Below are positions 43,593-51,900 of a DNA stretch of 64,000 bases, one piece after another (position 1 is the stretch's first letter; each line of letters begins with the position of its first letter). The notes beneath the pieces were generated by a model. It was not told the DNA's origin. It made no database searches and was given only the letters and a program-made list of their open reading frames with translations. The position numbers and the translations under genes were made by a program. The DNA is from Robertmurraya korlensis (GTDB lineage: Bacteria > Bacillota > Bacilli > Bacillales > Cytobacillaceae): assembly GCF_023715225.1 (NCBI RefSeq), contig NZ_JAMBNS010000008.1, forward strand, positions 124,001 through 188,000, written 5' to 3'.

Positions 43593-44177
43593 ATGGCAAG
43601 ACGTGCACGTACCTGGTTTCCGGGTGCGAAGTATCATATCACAAGTAGAGGAATCAGAAAGCAACCCTTATTTTACGATGATCCGGATCGAAGACAATAC
43701 TTAGGAATGTTACTAGAGACAATGGAAAGATACGATTTCAATATCCACGCCTACTGCCTTATGTCCAACCATATTCATCTTCAGCTTGAAACCTCGAAAA
43801 CCCCACCTGGTCCTATCATTAAGTACTTTCACAGCAAATATGCCAGATACTTTAACCTCAAATATGATTTCTCCGGACATGTATTCGAAAAGAGATATTT
43901 CCACGACATAATCGACTCTCCTGAACATGAACTAGACCTTAGCCGTTATATTCATAGGAACCCCTTAACTGCTGGTATAGTCGAATCCCTAGAAACCTAC
44001 CCTTGGAGCAGTTACCGCGCCTACATGCTCAACGAACACAACCCCCTTGTAACAAAAGACCAAATCCTCTCCTATTTTCCTGAACCAAAGCAAGAACACT
44101 ATTTTCAGTTTTTAATGCAAAAAGAGAATTATGGATCAAAAGAAATGGAGATGTTGTATGGCCTCGATTGTTTATAG
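43593..44177 (+). CDS. REP-associated tyrosine transposase (RAYT, Y1_Tnp family)
   Basis: 194 residues of the IS200/TnpA_REP family. ARTWFPGAKYHITSRGIRKQ, the HUH motif YCLMSNHIHLQLETSKTP, and the catalytic-Tyr segment LSRYIHRNPLTAGIVESLET with YPWSSYRAYM are the RAYT hallmarks. RAYTs nick single-stranded DNA at REP hairpins and are single-copy, domesticated enzymes without IS ends. AAGGAGG at 43580 sets the start. It overlaps comM by 20 bp. REP-like repeats through the window, including one block on each side of this operon, are its probable substrates. Confidence 0.9.
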   Translation: MARRARTWFPGAKYHITSRGIRKQPLFYDDPDRRQYLGMLLETMERYDFNIHAYCLMSNHIHLQLETSKTPPGPIIKYFHSKYARYFNLKYDFSGHVFEKRYFHDIIDSPEHELDLSRYIHRNPLTAGIVESLETYPWSSYRAYMLNEHNPLVTKDQILSYFPEPKQEHYFQFLMQKENYGSKEMEMLYGLDCL

Positions 44178-45696
44178 TTTTGCTTTGCAGGGGATTGATG
44201 GGCAGGTGGTTGAAGTCGAAACAGATACGATGGTGGGAATGAGTTCGGTTTCCATTGTGGGTTTAGGTGATAAAGCGGTGAAAGAGGCAAGAGAAAGGCT
44301 GGAAGCAGCGATGCTATCCTCAGGATTTGTTTTTCCTGTAGTCAAAGTGGTATTTAACCTTGCCCCTTCTGATATGAAAAAAACGGGGACTCATTACGAC
44401 TTAGCCATGGCAATTGGTTTACTTTTAAGGAGTAACCAAATACCCGAACCTAAGGATTTGAATCAAACGGCATTTATTGGGGAACTTTCATTAAACGCTA
44501 ACATTCGCGGAAGCAGTGGAGTCCTTCCTATGGTATTAAAAGCAAAAGAGGTTGGCATTAAGAAAATTCTCCTTCCTGTAGAAAATGTACAAGAAGCGAG
44601 ATTAGTAAAAGGAGTAGAAATCTATGGATGTAGGGATTTGAGAGAGGCTGTTGGAATTTTGGGAGGAAAGGTACCAGAAAAACTTCCACTAAGTGAAATT
44701 GGTATTTCAGGACAACAAAGCACACTAGATTTTATAGATGTTAAGGGTCAGGAGATCATCCTTGATTACATGGTAATAGCGGCAGCTGGAGGACATAATC
44801 TGCTAATGATTGGCCCACCTGGTTGTGGCAAATCAATGATTGCAAAAAGAATTCCAACTATTCTACCAGAGATGAGTGAGAAGGAGTCATTGGAAGTAAC
44901 CAAGATTTATAGCATAGCAAGTATGTTACATGAGAAAGGAACCTTAATCACAAAGAGACCGTTCCGTGCGCCTCATCATAATGCTTCAACAAATTCACTC
45001 ATTGGCGGTGGGCCATTTGCAAAACCAGGAGAGATTTCTTTTGCACATAATGGTGTTCTATTTCTTGATGAGATTGCTGAGTTTAGTAGAAAAACTCTTG
45101 ATGCTCTAAGACAGCCTCTTGAGGATCAAATGGTGACAATCACTAGAGTGTTGGGTTTAAACTCGTATCCTGCCAATTTTATGCTAGTTGGTGCGATGAA
45201 TCCTTGTCCATGTGGTTATTTTGGGAGTGAAAAATGTAGGTGTACGGACTATGAAATAATTAAATATCGGCAAAGATTATCAGGTCCGATAATTGATCGA
45301 ATGGATATTCAGAAATACGTTAATAATGTAAATTTCTTTTCAAGTGATCTTCCAAGTAAAAGTTCGGCTGAATTAAAAGTACGAGTGGACTATGCAAGAA
45401 AGATACAGGAAAAAAGGTATAAACATATTTCAGGAATAAGCTCGAATGCTCAACTAACGGCATCATTAATTACGCAGTTTTGTCCGTTAGATTCTGAAAC
45501 CACTTCATTACTTCAAAAGGCATATGATCGTTTTAAGTATAGTGGCAGAAGTCTTCACAAATTTATAAAAGTGGCGAGGACCATTGCGGATCTAGAAGGT
45601 GAAAAAGAAATAACTTCAAATCACATGAGAGTAAGCTTACAAAGTAGAGACTTAGATAAGGACGCATTCCATTTGTTTGGAGGAAGCCATGGATAA
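44158..45696 (+). CDS. comM: YifB/ComM-family Mg-chelatase-like AAA+ ATPase
   Basis: 512 residues: ChlI/Lon-like N domain (about 1-170, KVVFNLAPSDMKKTGTHYDL), AAA+ core with Walker A GPPGCGKS (about 219-226), PFRAPHHNASTNSLIGGG and FLDEIAEFSRKTLDALRQPL (Walker B), a Cys cluster NPCPCGYFGSEKCRC, and Mg_chelatase_C. ComM is a hexameric branch-migration helicase that extends heteroduplex in natural transformation. ATG 44158 has GGAG 7 nt upstream; it overlaps the RAYT end and the dprA start. B. subtilis lacks comM, so its presence is notable. Confidence 0.9.
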   Translation: MASIVYSFALQGIDGQVVEVETDTMVGMSSVSIVGLGDKAVKEARERLEAAMLSSGFVFPVVKVVFNLAPSDMKKTGTHYDLAMAIGLLLRSNQIPEPKDLNQTAFIGELSLNANIRGSSGVLPMVLKAKEVGIKKILLPVENVQEARLVKGVEIYGCRDLREAVGILGGKVPEKLPLSEIGISGQQSTLDFIDVKGQEIILDYMVIAAAGGHNLLMIGPPGCGKSMIAKRIPTILPEMSEKESLEVTKIYSIASMLHEKGTLITKRPFRAPHHNASTNSLIGGGPFAKPGEISFAHNGVLFLDEIAEFSRKTLDALRQPLEDQMVTITRVLGLNSYPANFMLVGAMNPCPCGYFGSEKCRCTDYEIIKYRQRLSGPIIDRMDIQKYVNNVNFFSSDLPSKSSAELKVRVDYARKIQEKRYKHISGISSNAQLTASLITQFCPLDSETTSLLQKAYDRFKYSGRSLHKFIKVARTIADLEGEKEITSNHMRVSLQSRDLDKDAFHLFGGSHG

Positions 45697-46741
45697 GTAT
45701 TGGATTTGGCTAGCAAATTTAAAATATATTGGGCCAGTTATGCAAAAGAATCTCTATTCTTATTTTAATGGTGATCTGAAGCGGATTTACCATTCAGCAC
45801 AAGAGGAATTAAAAGGAGTTCCAGGTATCACTACACGTATGATTCAACAAATAATTGATAACAAGAACTTTAAAAAGGTTGATTCAATTATTAGAACCAT
45901 TGAGGAAAAAGGAATTGGTTTGTTACCCATTACAGATGAAAGGTATCTTGAAATCGCAAAGACATGTGGCGAATCGCCAATCCTACTTTATTTTAAGGGG
46001 AGGTTGCAAAACTTTGAACGATCAATGGGAGTCGTTGGTGCAAGACGTTGTACTGAATATGGGAAAAAAGTAGCTAGGGACATAGGACAAGAACTTGCTA
46101 AAAGGGACATAGTCTTAGTAAGTGGCTTTGCGAAAGGTATTGACTCGTATTCACAAGCAGCCTGTATGAAAGCGGGCGGTAAAACGATATCCTTCTTAGG
46201 AAGTGGGGTAGACATATGTTACCCCTCTGAACAGCGAAAGCTTTATGATGAACTGATTGAATCAGGAAGCATATTTTTATCTAAATATCCACCTGGAACA
46301 CCGGTAAAACAGCAACATTTTATAGAAAGAAATGCCTTAATTAGTGCTTGGTCTAACGAGGTTGTTATTGTTGAAGCAGGGGTTAAGAGTGGTGCACTTT
46401 GGACGGCGAAATTTGCTGAAAGGCATAAACGGGAGGTATATGCAGTCCCACATCCCATTTATTCATTAGAAGGCCAAGGATGTAATCAATTATTGGTAAA
46501 AGGAAAGAAACCATATATTGGTGTGGAGTCAGTGTTTCAAGAAAAGAGGAGTGGTCATTCAAAAGCTGCTACTAAACTAGATACAAGTTTTGAATTATTG
46601 GAGAAAATTCCACAGTCTAGCTCAATCAGCAAATTAAAGCAGATGTTATGGCCGGAATATGAAGATCTAGAAGAGCAACTATTTTCAATGGAATTAGAAG
46701 GGAGGATCATAATAAGAGGAGACCTAATAGTAAAAATATAA
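45689..46741 (+). CDS. dprA: DprA/Smf-family DNA-processing protein
   Basis: 350 residues. N-terminal helical region, the Rossmann DprA core (about 110-320) with GVVGARRCTEYGKKVAR, VSGFAKGIDSYSQ, LGSGVDICYPSEQRKLY, HFIERNALISAWSNEVVIVE and SGALWTAKFAERHKREVYAVP, and a short C-terminal winged-helix-like end. DprA loads RecA on incoming ssDNA. The RNALIS motif differs from the usual RNRxIA, so this is a divergent copy; the standard dprA of Bacillus lies near topA. ATG 45689 follows GGAGG and overlaps comM by 8 bp. Confidence 0.88.
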   Translation: MDKYWIWLANLKYIGPVMQKNLYSYFNGDLKRIYHSAQEELKGVPGITTRMIQQIIDNKNFKKVDSIIRTIEEKGIGLLPITDERYLEIAKTCGESPILLYFKGRLQNFERSMGVVGARRCTEYGKKVARDIGQELAKRDIVLVSGFAKGIDSYSQAACMKAGGKTISFLGSGVDICYPSEQRKLYDELIESGSIFLSKYPPGTPVKQQHFIERNALISAWSNEVVIVEAGVKSGALWTAKFAERHKREVYAVPHPIYSLEGQGCNQLLVKGKKPYIGVESVFQEKRSGHSKAATKLDTSFELLEKIPQSSSISKLKQMLWPEYEDLEEQLFSMELEGRIIIRGDLIVKI

Positions 46742-46743
46742 TG

Positions 46744-46781
46744 AAATAGGGTTGACTCAAATTGAGCCAACCCTATTTTTG
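46744..46781 (+). terminator. Terminator of the RAYT-comM-dprA operon
   Basis: AAATAGGGTTGACTCAA / TTGAGCCAACCCTATTT is a long, nearly perfect stem followed by a T-run. Confidence 0.9.
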
Positions 46782-46787
46782 TAAAAT

Positions 46788-46892
46788 TGTCCACTCCACA
46801 CGTACAAAACCAGTAAAACTGTCCACGAAGGGTGACAGACACCACTCGTGGACAAAACAAGCCATTTGTCTTTTTAGGGTGTCTGTCACCAC
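46788..46892. repeat. REP-like block 6 (two cores), right flank of the RAYT operon
   Basis: Cores GGTGACAGACACC (46831-46843) and GGTGTCTGTCACC (46878-46890), 47 bp apart. The first sits in the complete long hairpin GTCCACGAAGG-core-ACTCGTGGAC. A TGTCCACTCCACACGTACA segment begins the block. It ends just before the convergent EIIC gene. Confidence 0.92.
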
Positions 46893-46899
46893 AACACAA

Positions 46900-48243
46900 C
46901 TACATATTCACAGTGTTTTCTGTAGATGATGTATTCGTAGCGGCGCCTTTCTCTTCTGCGAGCTTCTGCGTGTCCCACATTTTAAAGAATGGGAAGTAGA
47001 TGAAGAAAGATACTACGATGATGGCCAATTGAAGAATGGCACCTGAGATACTGCCTGTGATGATATAACCGTTTAGGATAGGAGGCATGGTAAACGGAGT
47101 TACAACACCGATTGGTTTTGCTACCAATCCTAAATCCATGGAAACAAACGTCATAATAACCGCAGCAACAGGAGCTAAGATAAATGGAATCATCATAATT
47201 GGATTCAGAACGATAGGCATACCAAAGGTAACAGGTTCATTAATATTAAAGATTCCAGGTCCAATACCAAGGCGCCCTAACTGTTTCATCTGCTGGCTTC
47301 TTGCGAAAAATAGCATGGCTAGTACTAAAGAGAGAGTTGTACCAGATCCACCGATAAAGACAATATCATTAAACTCGTTTGTTACAATATTTTTTACAGG
47401 TTCTCCAGCTTCAAATGACATCGCATTTTCTTGTGTCAGAGTTAACCAAACCGGTAAGATAACTGCGTTAACGATGTTTGCTCCGTGTAAACCTAAGCAC
47501 CATAACATTTGAATAAGTATAAATACAATAATTGTTCCAACCAAGCTTGTGCCAAGGCTGGTTAGTGGCTGTTGTAAGAGGACGGATACAACATTGTGAA
47601 TGCTACCGAAGTCACCGATGTTTTCTACAAGCAAGCGTAATCCCCATGCTACAACAACGGCTACAAAGGCTGGTATTAAGGCAGAGAAGGATCTTGAAAC
47701 AGCAGGAGGTACTCCATCTGGTAACTTAATGACAATATTCATTTGAGTAATTTTTCGATATATTTCGGTTGATAGGATGGCAATGACCATTCCAACGAAT
47801 AAGCCTTTACTTGTAAAAAGTCCAGTATTATAAGCATTTTCCATGATGTCTGCACCAGTATTTGGATCTTGTCCAATCACATAGCTAGTAAAAGGGGATA
47901 CAACAAAGTAAGCAGCAAGTGAAATGGCAGCCCCAGCCAGTGCATCGAGCTTATAGCTTTCAGATAAACGGTAAGCAACCCCAAATGTAGCGACGAGCCC
48001 CATGATCTCGAAGGTCCCTCGGTATGGATATAAGAGGCTAGTTTTAATGGTTGGGTGTTCTGCTAGAAAGTTAGTCCATGCAGTAATTGGGAAGTTAGCA
48101 ATGATTAAAAAAAGAGAACCAATGATAATCAGCGGCATGGCTAGGATAATACCGTCTCGTAGTGCACCGAGATGTCGTTGGGCAGCCAATCTACCTGCCA
48201 CAGGCATTACTTTTGTTTCTAAGAAGCTATTAAATTTACTCAT
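46900..48243 (-). CDS. PTS oligo-beta-glucoside/cellobiose-type EIIC (CelB family)
   Basis: 447 residues, about ten membrane segments. SKFNSFLETKVMPVAGRLAAQRHLGALRDG, GVAYRLSESYKLDALAGA and GIGPGIFNINEPVTFGMPIVLNP (sugar-binding loop) are CelB/LicC hallmarks. It moves a disaccharide across the membrane with phosphorylation by EIIB/EIIA; neither is encoded next to it, so it is an orphan that must borrow them. The start at 48243 follows GGGGGAAAGAGG; the upstream frame to 48339 is not family-like. A perfect cre box lies 206 bp upstream. Confidence 0.88.
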   Translation of the reverse strand: MSKFNSFLETKVMPVAGRLAAQRHLGALRDGIILAMPLIIIGSLFLIIANFPITAWTNFLAEHPTIKTSLLYPYRGTFEIMGLVATFGVAYRLSESYKLDALAGAAISLAAYFVVSPFTSYVIGQDPNTGADIMENAYNTGLFTSKGLFVGMVIAILSTEIYRKITQMNIVIKLPDGVPPAVSRSFSALIPAFVAVVVAWGLRLLVENIGDFGSIHNVVSVLLQQPLTSLGTSLVGTIIVFILIQMLWCLGLHGANIVNAVILPVWLTLTQENAMSFEAGEPVKNIVTNEFNDIVFIGGSGTTLSLVLAMLFFARSQQMKQLGRLGIGPGIFNINEPVTFGMPIVLNPIMMIPFILAPVAAVIMTFVSMDLGLVAKPIGVVTPFTMPPILNGYIITGSISGAILQLAIIVVSFFIYFPFFKMWDTQKLAEEKGAATNTSSTENTVNM

Positions 48244-48448
48244 CCTCTTTCCCCCTATGTTCGTCTTTAACTCACGTTCTAAGATCGATCTAAAAATATT
48301 TAATAGGTGAAAACTCTTCTGTTTTTCTGGATGCGACAAATAAAAACTTCATATGTTCGAATGTTCCCCGGATAACTAAATAACTGAAGATTCAGACATT
48401 CCGGTATGTAGGTGCTGGTGAAAACTGACAAGTACTTGTAAGTAGTAT

Positions 48449-48462
48449 TGTAATCGCTTACA
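48449..48462. promoter_or_regulatory. CcpA cre site upstream of the EIIC gene
   Basis: TGTAATCGCTTACA matches the consensus TGWAANCGNTNWCA at every position. It lies 206 bp before the EIIC start on the minus strand and implies carbon catabolite control. Confidence 0.7.
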
Positions 48463-48594
48463 GCTAGTAAGGTAAATAAATAAAGTGGTTATAGGGATTT
48501 TTACCATCCATTGTCATTTATTCCAACTTAGAAACAACATGTTACCCTTAGGTTATCTAAATAATATTCAGCGTCGTTGGATAATTTGAAAATA

Positions 48595-48703
48595 AGTGTC
48601 CACTCCAGGAGGACAAAATGGGTGAAAGTGTCCACGAAGGGTGACAGACACCGCTCGTGGACAAATTGTATCTTTTTGTCTTTTTGTGGTGACAGACACC
48701 ATA
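48595..48703. repeat. REP-like block 7 (two cores, direct)
   Basis: Cores GGTGACAGACACC at 48640-48652 and 48688-48700, 48 bp apart in the same orientation, the first within GTCCACGAAGG-core-GCTCGTGGAC. A TGTCCACTCCAGGAGGACA hairpin begins the block. It separates the EIIC and amylopullulanase control regions. Confidence 0.92.
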
Positions 48704-48733
48704 GAGGGGTGATATTATTAGGTTAGTAGTTTG

Positions 48734-48816
48734 TGAAAGCGCTTGCGCAACTTGTTGCACAGGATGCCAATTAAACTATTATCTCTTTTTTCATCATTTG
48801 TGCAATCGATTGCGCA
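48734..48816 (+). promoter_or_regulatory. Promoter and LacI/MalR-type operators of the amylopullulanase gene
   Basis: A promoter TTGCAC (48755-48760), 16 bp, TATTAT (48777-48782) is overlapped by the palindrome TGCGCAACTTGTTGCACA (48744-48761). A sister operator TGTGCAATCGATTGCGCA lies at 48799-48816, 55 bp further, suggesting looping by a LacI-family repressor such as MalR. TGAAAGCGCTTGCG (48734-48747) is also cre-like with two mismatches. Confidence 0.6.
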
Positions 48817-48952
48817 AATTCCCAGCACCCTCTTGCAACAAGAAGCTACATAAAGTACCAAGTTAGTACCACATTTTCCAACAACATCACCAAGGTTCAC
48901 AGCTAGTCAGCAAGTTAGCACCACCCGTAAAACAAAATAGGAGGAGAAGCGA

Positions 48953-51900
48953 TTGAGTAGGAAGAATATGAGGGCGTTCTCGATAGTGATGGTTATTGCT
49001 CTTCTACTTCAGCTAGTTTCAGGAAGTGGATTGTATACAAGAGCAAACGCCGAAACCACACCAGCGAGCCCGATCATCCATGAAGACAATAGCGTTACCT
49101 TTAACTATGTAAGTAAAGGGGAAACGGCCGTTTATGTTTTAGGCTCATTTAACAGCTGGTCCACAGAAACAGCGACCCCAATGACCGAATCAAACGGTGT
49201 ATTCACCGCAACAATACCAGCTTTACAAGCAGGAGACTACCAATATAAGTTTCTACTAAACAACAAAAGCTGGGATCAAAGTACGGCGGATCCACTGAAT
49301 ACCAATCCGAAAGCGGGAGATAACTCTACTTTCCGTATCGGACCACCACCAGCGACAGCATCAAGTCCGATCATCAACGATAATGGCACGGTCACATTCC
49401 AGTACTTAGGTCAAGCTGACCGCGTGCGTGTCGCAGGCAGCTTTACGAGCTGGGCTGACAATGCAAAAGAGATGACGAAAAACGCTGAGGGCGTATGGCA
49501 GCTCACTACAGAGCTAGCTCCAGGAACCTACGAATACAAATTTATTCTAGGAGACAGCAACTGGATCACCGACCCAAGCAACCCGAACCAAGCGAACGGA
49601 AACTCCGTCGTTCATGCACCAGGCCTCATCATCAACGCACCAGCCACAACTAAAAAAGGCCAATCGGTCACTCTCTCTGCGAAAGCACTTAACGAAAAGG
49701 GAGAACAGTCCGACGTGACTCCACAATGGAGCCTGAAGGACGGGAGAGACGGAATTACGTTATCCAACAACAGTTTAACGATCGCTGACACGTACTCCGT
49801 TCAACCGAACGACAGCATCACCGTCCAAGCATCACTAGACGGAAAAAAGGCAGAAAAAACGATTCAAATCCTTAGCACTTCTTATTCTTATACCATCAAT
49901 TACTACCGTTTTGACGGTGCCCAAAACAATTGGGATATGTGGATTTGGGAGGATGGAAAAGACGGAGCGGCTTATCCATTCACCACAACAAAAGATGGAT
50001 TTGCCCAAGCAACATACGAATTCTCATCCAAATCCATCAACATCATCACAAGACCAGGAAACTGGACGACACAGGATGTAACACGAAAAATCGAAATCAA
50101 AGACGGAGACTCTGTTGAAGTTTGGCTCACCCAAGACCAAACCGAAGTGAGCTATACCAAGCCAGACTTAACCGCAGCAATTCAAGCGGCATTAATGGAT
50201 GCAAAAAACAGCATCACCGTGTCTGTTAACAAAAAGCTCACAGATGACACCATATTCACACTAACAGATGTCGAAGCCAATAAAGACATCGCAACAACAA
50301 GCACAAAGCTAAGTGACACAAAAGTGAAGCTAACCATCACGGACCCTTCACAAATCGATGTAAGAAAGCAATACCAAGTCAATGCAACCGGTTACCAACC
50401 TACAAAGGTTACGATGCGTAATGTCCTGAACGATGACCAATTTTACTATGATGGAAAAGATCTAGGGTACACGTACTCACCAACACAAACAACGTTCAAG
50501 CTTTGGGCTCCAACCGCCCAAAAAGTAAGCGTTGCCATCTATAACGACCAAGGCACATACGAAGGGGCGTTCGTCACCGACAACACGAACGGGACAGAAA
50601 CCCTAATGACCCGTGCCGCAAACGGCGTGTGGTCACACACACTAACCGGTGACCAAAACGGAAAATATTATATGTACAAAGTCGAGTTCGCGGACGGAAC
50701 GACCAACTATGCGGTTGACCCGTATGCCCGCTCCACTTCGCCTAACGGTCAACGGACCGCGATCATCAACTTGGATGATACGAACCCAGCAGGTTTTAAT
50801 CCGGAATCCAAACCAGCGTATGTGTCGCCAACTGATGCGATTCTATACGAGCTGCACGTGCGCGATTTTTCCATAGATGAAAATTCAGGCATGACCAATA
50901 AAGGGAAGTACAAGGCATTCACCGAGTCGAACACGACGGGGCCAAATGGCGTCAAAACAGGTTTAGACTCACTCAAAGAATTGGGAGTGACTCACGTTCA
51001 CTTATTACCAGTCTATGATTTCGGTTCCGTGAACGAACGAACCGTCAATGACCCATCTTCCACTGATCCAAAGTTCAACTGGGGCTATGACCCGATCCAC
51101 TTCAACGTACCAGAAGGATCGTACGCAACAGACCCAGCCGATCCAACTTCCCGCGTGACCGAGTTCAAGGAAATGGTTCAAGCGATGCACAACAAAGGCA
51201 TTCGTGTCGTGATGGACGTCGTGTACAACCACACGTACATCCCTGAAGCAACCCAGCTTTCGGGCGGTTCTCCATTTGATAAAATCGTTCCGGGCTACTA
51301 CTACCGTACGGACGATGCCGGAAAAATTACGAACGGTTCGGGCACAGGAAATGAAGTCGCGTCCGAACGACCGATGGTTCGTAAGTACATCAAAGACTCC
51401 GTGAAATACTGGGCTACTGAGTATGGTGTCGACGGCTTCCGCTTTGACTTAATGGGCTTAATCGACCGTCAAACGATGAGCGAGTTAACGAAGGAGCTGA
51501 AGGAAGAGGTTGACCCGAGCATTCTGGTTTATGGCGAGCCATGGACAGGCGGATCGACAAGTCTTGATGCTTCCTTACAAAACTTCAAAGGAACGCAGAA
51601 AGACCAAGGATATGCGGTATTTAACGACAATATCCGTGGCGCGATTAAAGGTGGAAGTGACGACGCGTCTACTGGTTTCGCAACAGGCGCAACCGGGAGG
51701 GAAGCGGACGTTGCCCAAGGTGTTATCGGTTCGATCACCGACTTTACGAACCGTCCATCTGAAAGCATCAACTACGTGACTGCGCATGACAATTTAAACC
51801 TGTGGGATAAAATGATGAAGGTCGCGCACCAGGATATCACGACAAATCCGCATGCGATTATCACAGAGGACAATGCCCTTCAAAACGAATGGGTCAAACG

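Noticed and set aside
43593-44177. Treating the RAYT as an ordinary IS200/IS605 element
   Set aside because: No TnpB partner and no defined IS ends are seen; the HUH and Tyr motifs are of the RAYT subfamily and the gene is coupled to comM.
44158-45696. Reading the Mg-chelatase-like protein as a chlorophyll-pathway enzyme
   Set aside because: Its domain order is that of YifB/ComM and no tetrapyrrole genes are present.
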